Below, in pieces: positions 11,201-23,200 of a stretch of DNA of 60,000 nucleotides. This DNA is from Antedon mediterranea (lineage: Eukaryota > Echinodermata > Crinoidea > Comatulida > Antedonidae). The stretch lies in assembly GCF_964355755.1 (NCBI RefSeq), contig NC_092672.1, positions 12,212,501 through 12,272,500 on the forward strand. The letters run 5' to 3'. The number at the start of each line of letters is the position of its first letter. The stretch's first letter is position 1. The notes beneath the pieces are model-generated. The model did no database searches. It was given only the letters and a program-made list of their open reading frames with translations, and was not told where the DNA came from. Both the position numbers and the translations under genes were made by a program.

Positions 11201-14200
11201 CTATTCCTGTCTGTTCTAACTAATAGGTATCCTGGGATTGCAAGTTCACTATTATGTATATTTTGATCTAGCCAGGTTTCACTAATTCCTAAAACATGGA
11301 AACGGCATTCCGAAAGTAAACTCCGAACATGGTCCACCTTATTATAGAGACTTCTGAGATTTAAATGACCAATTTCAAAACCCTTTGTACAATCAATCTC
11401 GCATAATTTGCATAGTATGCCAAAAGCAGGATAAACAATAGAGTCGTTACGTAATTCAGCGTCGTCTACGTCGTTGTCTAAAAGGCTTCCCGTACGATGT
11501 TCGTTTAACAATTGAATTGGTTTAAATGGTTTATTACATGCGTTACAAATAAAATCTAAAATCATCTTATCTACATAAAATACAATACAGATTTAGGACA
11601 TTACAAATTCTTACACATTACCTTTTACATTTAGGTAATTGTTTAAGATCGGAAGTTCTGGATAAAACAACTTTCTCGTTACTGCCAGTGATTATGGTAT
11701 GTATGCGACCATCTTGTGTCCAAACTGCAGATACCACTGATGCATAGTTTTGCTTTACAGTACGTAGTAAACTTGATCTTTTGCTCGTAAGGTTTTCATG
11801 AATGTAGATATGGCTCCCCTTTAATTTTTTCTTTGCTCTATATACTTCATTTCTAACATTATACGAACTAAACTTTACTATTATTCCTCTTGCTCTTCCG
11901 TTTTTCTTAACTTTTGGCCCCAATCTATGACTCCTGTCTATGCATGTTTTATCTACTTCTACGCTTAGCTTTTTCTTAAACAAATCCAAAACTATATTGT
12001 CTGTTATCTCACCTTGTTTCTCTTCTATTCCTTGAATAATCAAACAGTTCCTTCTTGAATATTGTTCTGCTTCATCTAGCTCATATTGTAAGTTATCTAC
12101 CTGTTGTTCTACTTTGCTGAGACGATCTTTAGTATCGTCAAGTTCGAAACGTATTGCTTCAATTGCTGCATCCGTTACAATTTGTGTAATGCTTTCAATC
12201 AGCTGGTGTTTAACAATGCTCACAATTTCCTCGGCTAGGTCATTGAAAATACTCGTATTTCCTTTAATTATATTGGAAATTTCATTTTGTACAGTAATAG
12301 TAAGCGGTTCCACATCAATGACAGGTGCTGTATCAGTGTTCAGTTCGCAACACTCCTTACCACTGTCCTTTTTACCACCTTTCCTTGTATTCTTTCCGGC
12401 CATGATGGTGTATTAATACGTACATGTACAGCAGACAAAAACCGACAAGTAAATGCTAGGCTACAGGAGTGCCCTAACACAACAACTGTCCTGCGGGAAA
12501 TTTGAACTGTCACCGCGTAGTGAGGCTGAATGTAGTGAGGCTAGAGAGAGAGCGATTTAGGACACGTCTGCTCTTAACGACGACTACACTACACTTTTAT
12601 GATGTACAGAGCTGTGTGGTTACCAGGTTTGAGCTACATTCAAAATGGCCGTCGTGCAATCAAAGACGTTATACCAATATGTTTGTTGACCTCAATACCA
12701 TATTATACTTTGTACCTAAAATTATAACTGTAGGTACCGTACTGAAACATTTTGAGCTTGCCATTTTGAAATTCACAATGGCCGCCATGCAATCAAAATG
12801 TTAGTTAAATACCAATATATTTGATGACCCATTACCATATAATTTGCACCTAAAATCAGAGCACTGTGTACCTTTTTAGCAGAGATATACCTGAAAAGTG
12901 AACATTTGGGGTCCGCCATTTTGAAATCCATCATGGCCGCCATGCAATCAAAATTTTAGTTATACCAATATGTTTGTTGACCCCATTACCATAATTATAA
13001 TTTGCACCTAAAATCAGAATTCTAGGTGCCTTTTTAGCAGAGATATACATGAAAAGTGAAAATTTGAAGTCCACCATTTTGAAATCCAACATGGCCGCCA
13101 TGCAATCAAATGTTAATTATACCAATATGTTTGGTGACCCCACTACCATATAATTTGCATTTAAAATCAGAACTCTAGGTGCCTCTTTAGCAGAGATATA
13201 CCTGACAATTGAAAATTTGAGGTCCGCCATTTTGAAATACAAAATGGCGGCTTTACCCTGACCAAATTTTGTGCAACCCTTCCATTTCATATTTTTGACA
13301 CTCTAATGAATAACTGTGCAAAGTTTCAAAATGTTATCACAATTTGAAGGATTTGCCTAAAATTTGCACCTTAACATGCCTACTAATTCAGATTTTCAAG
13401 TTAAAAATTGTAATAAAAATATTGCGCAATATGATGAATACTATCAATTTGAATACATGCATTATTTGGTACACAGTGTATATCGTTTGAACACCATGGA
13501 CATAAACACATTCAATTCACTAGTATCATTCCTATTGTGGTGCGTTGGTATATTAGTTACCTGTATAAATTGGTGATGGCTCCACACTACTTCTGCCTGG
13601 AAATGAAATGATAATAAATGATGTTATATTTTAATATCTTCAAAAGTTGTGTAGATATACTTTATTATCATTACATAAATATTCACGTACATTTGTCACT
13701 GAAAGATATCATTGTTATTTATTTGTAGGTTAAATATGTATATAAGTAAATTACTTATATACTTATAAATATAGTTAGTTGTCATAAAATACATATTTAT
13801 TTTGTCATTAAACACAATATTGATGAATGTGTAATCCCACCTTCCAAAAATAAGCGCTTTAAGCGATCAGTTTTCATCGACTTCTCACCACATGGAACAG
13901 TGCTGTTGTCTTCTTTTAAACACTCTTCCAGATCGTGTAAATGAATGTGCTCTGGATAACAGGCGATACACAACACACGTAGGTTGTAACCAATTCCTTC
14001 ATTAGTTTTCAGCACAGTCTTTAGTTGAAGCTGTAAATAGCTTAGTATCTAAAACAAAAAATACATAATAAATATATTTGAATGAAACGTTTCTTATAAC
14101 TGCATTCAGATAAGCTATTACATTACAATATTAGAATCGTTACCTCAATGCATAAGCTCGGTTTTAGTTCAAATATTTCCTCTGTGTTATTTTCGTCAAC

Positions 14201-17200
14201 TTTAGTTCGACGGGATATTTCAAGCTGTTAAAAAAGATGTATTGATTTGTTGAATTATTTAACATATTCTATCTCACACTGCTTACGTCTACGTATATTC
14301 ATTACTGTACATTTATTTGGTGAATATAATGTATCATTTAATTTTTCAAATCTTTCACAGAATTACAAATACCCGTTGGGCAACCTAGATACCAAAACAT
14401 TAAAAACTGTAAAACAAAATAGCCTCTATATTAATTTAAATTATATTATTATAAAATTATTTGTTGTTTTATTGTCTAAGTTACTTTTATTCTAAGAATC
14501 TTAAATGAATACATATTATTAGAATACATAAATTATGTTGTAATCACAGCTAGTATTATTATCCATCTGTGTAGTCATGATTAGACGTACTTAGCTCTCA
14601 CTACTGCTATAACTGATTGAATGTTTAGGAGTCCAAATTTCTACATGCAGAGAATGATCGGAAATAATTGATAATTTGATATTTGTTTAAAATCTTTCTA
14701 AAGACATGCTAGCTAATCAACAGAAATAATAAATATTCAAATTATGGTAAATAATGAGTTAAATAAATGTTCGTACCTTCAACGCATACTTGTTTTCATT
14801 TTGATGGTCGATTTCCACGGGACCTAAACGAACCTCATGATCTCCAAAGTCAAAATCACTACGATTTTGAAATACAACTGGGTCCCGTCCTCTACCTTTA
14901 AGTTCCACCAGGTTCAGAAATGCAACAACCAATGTATTGTACACAGAATCAGGAAGGAAGTCTGTAGGTGTAAGATAAAGTGATACCTTCTGTTTCTTGT
15001 CCATTTCAACTTTAAGGCTTTCATCCTTAATTTTCATCCGACATGGAACCAGGAACATCCGGTTATCTTCGCTTTCATGCTAATGTAAAATAAGTATTTG
15101 TAGTGTTATGAACAATATAATATATAACATCGAACAATATTACTAAAATTATCTCAGATTTAGTTAAGAGCAAATTTGTTCAACTTACTTCTAATTTCTC
15201 ATAGAGCAAACCAAATGTTTTCATCACTTCAGTAAAAATATCAAAACGATTTGGATCTTCTTCTAATTCTCTTTTCCATAAATGCCGTAGCAATTTTTCC
15301 TCAAGTATCCCTTCCTTGTTAAGCTTTTTCCAAAGATTTCTTAGTTCTTTCTGTTACCAAATAATAGAGAAAAAACTAATGAATAATAACTTATACATGC
15401 ACTATAAAACTGCAATATATTTCATCAAAACAACTAAACAGTTTTATATTCACATTGTTTTGTAACAATTATTTTGTTAACCATATCTACTTACCACTTT
15501 TATAACTGGTCGTTTTACTGTGATCACTTTTGTCACTATTTCAAGCATCATGTAAAGATTTGTTATCACTGTGTTTCTTAATTTCTTGTTAGTACTTGAA
15601 TACATGATAACTCCAATGTCATTCAGATACGCTATGGCAGTAGATAGCCCGTCTTTTGAAATTCCACATTGAGTGCCGATTTTAGATGTCTAATGCAAAT
15701 TAATAAGAAAATAGAGTGTACTGAATTTGATGATTAAGTATTGTTATTTTCTTTTAAAATAATTGTAAAGATTTATTTTTGAATACACATTTTAGAAAGG
15801 GCATTGTCCGGAAGCCCTATTTCTGGTAAAATGTTACTGTTTCATTGCATTTTTAATCGCGTGGACGCGACTCTATAGTTCCCTATGTCGGTCGGTCGGT
15901 CGGTCGGTCTGTCGGTCGGTCCGGTATCACTATGCGTTTTATCGCTTTTCTGTACTTTTTGAACTGTTTTGATGTACAGAAAAGTTTTAAAGTACATTAC
16001 TTTTTGAAAGTTCATTTTTTTCTGAGAGCACGCGACTTATGGCTGTTGGCCTTGTTTATATTTATTTTACGTTATTTTTGTTCATTTTTTTAGGATAGTA
16101 AATAACTTTATTAACATTACGAAATAACCAATTCAATGTTTGATTTTATCAATAATCTGAGTTGTTCATGTTTTGCGAGAACAACTAAAACAAGAAAAAT
16201 AGTACAATAATGATGAAGATTTCCAAATACTAAAAAAATGACAAGACATCTATATTGACTATTGTAATATTAATTCAAATCGCTGGCTGAACAAAGAACT
16301 TGTCAATATTACATTGTAGACAGAAATGTGAACTTCAAATTATGACGTTATACATTATAATTGTTACCGTATAGTACACTATTTTAATAAGATAATAACA
16401 TTTTTTACCAGCGTTCATACTCTATAATGTTTTATGTGTTTACAGACGTTACAACATACAATTCACGGTTATACATTAAAAACCAAAATCTTACTTCAGT
16501 AAAAGTAATACACAGTGTTGTTTTTCCAATTCCTTGCAACTGTTCTTGCAAATCCCCCCATTTTAATGGAATACTTCTCACCATGGCCTTCATGTAACGA
16601 CCAACGTTTCTCCTTAGTTGTTTAATACCTTCATGCGATTTTACAGTGTTATCAACCATGTACATCTCACGATCTACATGATCGGCATATGGCATTCCTT
16701 CCATATTTTCAAACATTTTACGAAACTTATCCTCCACTTCCTTTAATAAAAAGTGTTTTCATAATTACATGCTATAACAACAACAAGAATGTAATTATTC
16801 TTACAAACTGTTATTTCATATTCTGATTTGAATAAGTATAACCGATAATTAAACTTAATACACGATTTAATTTGAGGACCGTAGGCTACGCTATTTATAT
16901 TTCATCACTGTATCGGTTTTAACTAATTCAGCCCTAATATCCTGTCCGTGTATACCACATACCGTTGCAAAATTGTAAGCTTATTTAATGTTAATGTACG
17001 TCTGTTACCTTGATCCAATTTTTTGATTTTGAATTTTTACGAAATGTGTCCATATGTGTAGCAACCAAACAGATAGGAGGTGACTCGATGATCTTGCCAT
17101 CAATTTCAATGGGACTTCCTGGACCATGTTGTTTCACAGTATGTTCATAAATGGACCTTATCCAGAACATATTCATTTCCAAATTAGTCATTCCTAGTAA

Positions 17201-20200
17201 ACTCTAAAATCATAAATAGATGCAATCTTACAAATTAAGCTAAAAATATTCTAAATATTAAACATTATTAGCAAATACAACGAACAATATGTGAGAAAAA
17301 CATATAATTGTCTACCAGTTTCCAGGAAGGTTCAAGAAGTCGGCAAATATACCACTTTCATCTAACGCCCGTATTCTTAAACCTGACTTTAGTCGTAGTA
17401 CGAGCTAAAACTAAAAAAATGACGTCATTTTAATTCATAAACCGAACTTCAACTAAATCACCGACTAAATCAGGCCAACCTCGACTAAATCGAGACGGAT
17501 TTTGATCGATTTTTTTAGTCCTGGAGGGGCAGGCTAAATTGTCGACTAAATGGTTTTTAAACGATGTTTATAAAAAACGTAACAGTCACTGAGTTGTTAT
17601 ATTGGCCAGATATTGAAGAATGAAATATCTATATTTATATTAGCTTAATTAAATATACATTGGTATAAGTTATAATAATGAAAATCATCTTTATTTACAA
17701 CTGTATACAAATTACATTATTTTCTTCGCGCAAGTCCGACTTGAACTACGTCACGCCATAGCGACAATGGGAGATGCGGCAATTCACCACGCGATGGAAT
17801 GTTTGGGAAATATGACCGTTATCGCGAAATTTTCGACTTCGCATGACGTCATTAATTTTAGAAGCCCTCTCTCGGCACAGAGGCATCAACGTTTCGCGCG
17901 AAAACATTAGCATAAAGTATACGTCATTTTATAGCTGTTTAATAAAAATTAATAGGCGAAAAATTAACCATATATGGTAAGATCAGTTCCTTATTATGTT
18001 TAAGATGTCGCTGGTCACCTAATTTTCGAAATAATTTGTTGGATTTGTTGTCAGTGACAGTTTCTTTCCAAAGTTCGTGTGCAGCCGTCAAAGCTGAAGT
18101 TTTCTAACTTGTGTTTGTTTACAAATTTTCCATTAGTGGGATTTGCATCCCATACAGTGAATTACCAAAAAATCGGCGTATATGGATAGAGTAAGTATCA
18201 ATAGTCTGTTTTACGTTAAAATTGGCTTGAAACCCTATTTAAGCTTCCTACAGCGAACATTTTAAAAAAGGTCCTCATTTCACATAATTGTTACGTCTCG
18301 CGGCACTAGTTCCGTCGTGTGTGGTGCATGGTGTGTTGATTGTGGTTGTTGCAGGTGTGGGTGTGTGCACAACCTGGTGGATCGTTGTCGTAATATCGGC
18401 CTAGGCTTAGCCTTAGTAACATGTTGATAATTAAAATACTTTAGTTACAATTTAGTATTATTAAAGTTTCGTTAATCCTACTCTATATTGAAGATGCGTT
18501 GGGAAGGTTTTAAAAAGATAATTAAGCCAATCGCAGCCTGACATATAGTTAAATATCCTAATTATTGGCAACTGATGGGTACAATTTATTTACTGTATTA
18601 ATAATTATACAATAAATATACAGACACAAGGAAGTTTTGTGTTTAGTGCTTTTTTATGGTAGGCCTACAGTACAGTCATATTTTATCTGAATATGTTTTC
18701 AGGTTGTGGAATAATTATATAATTATACAGTATTTAAGAAAATGTTTTCGTCATAGTGACAATTATTTAAATAGTTCTTTACATTTCAGCTATTCATTTT
18801 CATTTCAGGTTTTTTGTTGGTATCAAGATTTTCTATCTCGTTCTTCAATATGAGGTTGAAAGTGGTTTTCTCGATTTCAATATCATTGCTGATAGTTTTT
18901 CATTTTATTCGCTAATATAACATATAAATTTATATTCATTTAAGTTGTAGAAGTGTTTCAGATCAGTAAATTTTTATAAAGATATAAATTAAGTTGCAAT
19001 TGATTGATTTATTTACTTTATTAACCAGAGTCGCACAGATGCATACAATATAAACATAAAACAATCATAAAATCAGTACAACAGTAAGACTCAAGTAAAA
19101 ATGATATCTCAAAAAGTACATATGGTGGCATATTTTATATTTACAGTATTAGGCCTAGCTAGTTTGTTATGTCTGATGAACAAGGTGCTATTAGAAGTTT
19201 TTATATACAGTAGTATTTACTATTTGTATCAGTAATTGTTTGAAAGGTTGTATTTGTTCACATTCTGTATAAGTATACATAAAAAGAAAAAATGTATTGC
19301 TTGTGTGAAATGTAAGTTGTATCTAATAAAGTAATGTAAAGTGTAACATTTACTGCCAGATATTGATATACTTATAAGTACCAACCAATTAACAATACTC
19401 AAGTAAATGATGGGCTAATAATTATCTTTTTTAAAAACATGACCATATAAAAATACATGGTTGAGTCTCTCAAACAAAAGATGCCTGATTTTATAAATAA
19501 CATTCCCCACCATATTTATATATAAATTGAAAATGGGTTATCTTTTGGCACTTTGTTTTTCAATTTATTGTTTTTTAACAGTGTTTGTAATTTTTTTCTG
19601 GGCCTAGGTTCTTCTTCAGGCTTCTTCTTGCTTGGTATATGAGCTGGGATAGACCTACCAGCCTAGATTATGGAATACCCAGATTATGTCTACTTCTACT
19701 CCAGCTACTATAGGCCCTACTATAACACAAACTACTATCAGAATTACCTAGCCTAACTAGGCCTAGAAAATACTATTTTTAGGCCTAGCTAGGCTAGAAG
19801 TTAAGTAAGTAATTATAGTAGCTAGTCTAAGTAGGCCTTTCCTAGCTCAGAAACCAAATAGAACAATAATCGGGCAGCAGATTGAAACCTTAGGCCTGTG
19901 ACGCAGTACGCCTGCATGAACAACCGGATTAAACAGGGACACGATTCGGTCCGGGTCGATTCGTACCAGCTTCGTAAAACGTAAACAAAGTTTCAAAATG
20001 GCGGTTTTTCTATCGTAACTGAACAGAAATGTAGTAGGTTTGGTTTGATTAGTGGGAGTTGCATCCCAAGAAAGCTTAACATTAGATTTTTATTTTAATA
20101 GATAGCTTAATAGTTTATCTTGAAAGGATTTTAAATTCGCTTTGAAACCTTATCTAGAAAATATGAAATTTAATGATTTTTTACCATCATTTAAAAAAAA

Positions 20201-23200
20201 ATATAAATAAAAAAGTTTTTACACAAAATAATGATATTTCTCGAAACAAAAAAACTGTGGAATTTAGATCACAGTTTTTATCATTATTTACGCTTGCAGT
20301 TCAACTATTGAAATACGTTTATTGATTTCATCTAATATCAAAATTATACAATTTTCAAAGTGTACTAAAATAGCAAAAATTCTAACATTTTCCACAAAGC
20401 GCGCCCTCACAATGAATGAAATCAGTGATGCGTTACCAACGCGGCTTTCCGACTGTTTAGGGGGCCTAGCGCTTTCTTGTCACACTAGGAAGTGCGTGGT
20501 TCGTCGCGATCATACTTTGTTGGAGGCCTAGAAAATATGAAAGTTACCGTACCGCCATGGTTCCTAAATATATTTTGAAGATTTTGTTTGTTGTTAATCA
20601 AAAGTACTTCACTGTTAAATTAATACTGATCTTTTTCTACTAATTAACGATTAAAATTATTTTTCATGTATATAGTCCTGATGCGTAAAAAGTTTTGTAA
20701 GAAAATGGAAAGTGATATCAATGCGCAAAATTTCGTCTGCTCCTCAAATACTCTCTTGTCATTGGCCAATGTTTAGCCTTTGTTACCCAGACGTGTGCAA
20801 CTCGACTAAAAACTCGACTTCATTAAGTCGAACTGCAAACTTCGACTACTTCGATTTTGAATCGAATTTGAAGTAATAGCTCGAACTACGACTTTTTCAA
20901 GTCGAACTTTGAACTACGACTAAAGTCCGGTTTAAGAATACGGGCGTAAGTGTGTAACTGTATACAAATACTCTAGTGTATAATGTTAAAGTATAAAAAC
21001 CTATATCAAAATTAATTAAAAATAATAATATTGATGTCATTGTACTAGATTTACTAGGCCTAAATAAAAAAGGATAAAAATAAAATCATGCATTTACAAA
21101 TACAATTTATAGTCCATGGGCCGGAGGGGGTTACCGTGCACTCCCACCCCCCCCCCCCCCCCCACAGTTAAACTTCTTTGGTATCATTTTCTTTCCACGG
21201 ACATATAGAGTGAAAAAATCGATGTTAACAAGAAAAATATAGGGATGCATTGTATGTACTTGCGTCATTTGTAATGATCATCAGTGTTTTATCTTCTTCT
21301 TCTGGGGTAGGGGGTAACAATTATCTCAATAACCCAAGAATCCAACACCTAATTAGTATTATCTTGGTACCATTGTGTAGCATACATCTTTTAAAATCTT
21401 ATAAAATTTAAATAAAATTTATCGGACTATTAGTAGGGTCAGTAGAGGTCAAAAGGTCATTGACCTTTTACAAAAATGCACATTTTTGCTAAAATATAGA
21501 TAAATTTCAACATAGTATCTATAATTTTCAATATGTTTTATCTTAATTGTGTTTTACTTGTGCTTACTGACATATTGAATAAGAAAATATATGTTAACAA
21601 GATTAAAATTGCAGTTCATTATACACAAATTATCATTTTTTATTCTTAAAAATTGCAATAAAAATACATTTTTTGGGGTAGGGTGTAACATTAATAGCAA
21701 TAACCCAAGAATCAAACATCTAATTAGTATGATCTTGGTGTCGTTGTGTAGCATTCGTGTTTTTTAATCATATAGAATTTTAATAAAATTAATTGAACCA
21801 TGTTTAAGGTCAGTAGAGGTCAGAAAAGTCACTGACCTTTTGCAAAATTGCAAATATTTGCCATAATGAGATACATTTCAATATCAAATCTCCAATTTTT
21901 TCAATACTTTTCATTTTAATTGTGTTTTATTTGTGTTTACTGACATTGAATAACAAAATGTGTGTTAACATTAAAAAAATTGCAGTGCATTAATACCATT
22001 GTAATGTAATTTTATTATTCTTCAAAATTGCAATAGAAAGACATTTTTCGGGTAGGGGGTAGCATTAATACCAATAACCCAAGAATCAAACATCTAATTA
22101 GTACGATCTTGGTATCGATGTGTAGTATATATGTTTTCTTAATCATTTTTTATTGCAATTTATCTATATTTTGGGAAAAATTTGCATTTTGCAAAAGGTC
22201 AATGACCTCTTGACCTCTACTGACCTTAATAATCTTCCGATTAATTTTATTTAAATTTTAAAAGATTTTAAAAGATATATACTACACAATGTTACTAAGA
22301 TAATACTAATTAGATGTTGGATTCTTGAGTTATTTGAAGATAAAACACTGATGATCATTACAAATGACGCAAGTACATACAATGCATCCCTATATTTTTC
22401 TTGTTAACATCGATTTGTTTACTCTATATGTCCATGGAAAGAAAATGATACCAAAGAAGTTTAACTGTGGGGGGGGGGGGGGTGCACGGTAACCCCCTCC
22501 AGCCCATGGACTATTAGTTTATGTTTCGGCTATAGCTACAATTAGGTAAGTAAAATTATTTCTTAATGAAGATGGAAGTGCATCCCATAAACAACATAAT
22601 GAATTAACAATAATAGTCGTGAACTTACTGTGGTTAAATCTCGCGGATTAGCTGGTTCATCCAAGTTAGCACACGCTCGTGATGTAGCTGGTTCATCCAA
22701 GTTATCACATGCATTAAACGCAACACAGTACGATACTCTATTTGTGAGAAAGAACTAAACAAACCAAAGTTGATAATAATAACTGTTTTTCTATACTCCA
22801 ATAAATTCATCGGGGATGTCTTAGTCAATACATGTATACCATTTAAGCAAACATGTTATACTACCAAAACGTACTATCACTATGATCAATCCTATTATTT
22901 TCTTTAACTTATGAAATAAAAGCATGGACAAAAGCAATGTCTAATTTAAATATGAATCAAATTCAACTTAAAATAGCATTTAAACATATACGTGAATAAG
23001 CAAATGAAAAGAATGAAAGCCATTTCAGTTTATTTAGTGCGTAATCTTTAAGTTTGTGAGCATGAGGAAATACATATATTTTCATATGTCTAAGACAATT
23101 TTACAGAATAATAAACAACAAGATACGAACATACCCTATGCGTTATGTAGTAGTCCAGTTGACCTGCGTAGTCCCATATAGTAGTTACGTCACTTGAAAT

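Larger units (their letters stand above)
8341..12597 (-). mobile_element. Nearly full-length non-LTR retrotransposon (LINE, CR1/L2-like), inactive
   Basis: Inserted in the right arm of the fold-back element. The left arm shows the uninterrupted sequence (GTGATTTACGATGTACAGAG, read inverted), which fixes the borders to a few bases. The tail at 8,341-8,360 is an (AAAT)n run on the minus strand. It has ORF1 with a coiled coil, and ORF2 with apurinic endonuclease, reverse transcriptase and the SLWNGLP-type C-terminus. A flanking TTTA is the only visible target duplication. Two frameshifts disable ORF2. Confidence 0.93.
5244..13386. mobile_element. 8.1 kb inverted fold-back element inside the last intron
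   Basis: The ends are TTAGTAGGC...GCCTACTAA and are followed inward by long inverted copies of the same sequence. The left arm is 5,244 to ~7,244; the right arm is ~7,354 to 13,386 once the 4.3 kb LINE at 8,341-12,597 is subtracted. The arms therefore form one ~2 kb inverted repeat around a ~110-bp spacer. Each arm holds an outer ~0.8 kb block of tandem units and an inner decayed CXC-type gene. No target-site duplication is evident. It sits in the 8.6 kb final intron of the ROCO gene, 31 bp upstream of the last acceptor. The superfamily is not determined. Confidence 0.88.

Noticed and set aside
12114-12505. Plus-strand ORFs of 72-100 codons
   Set aside because: They are antisense shadows of LINE ORF1.
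13364-13576. 70-codon plus-strand ORF just outside the fold-back element
   Set aside because: It starts inside the terminal repeat, shows no domain, and lies in the last intron of the ROCO gene.
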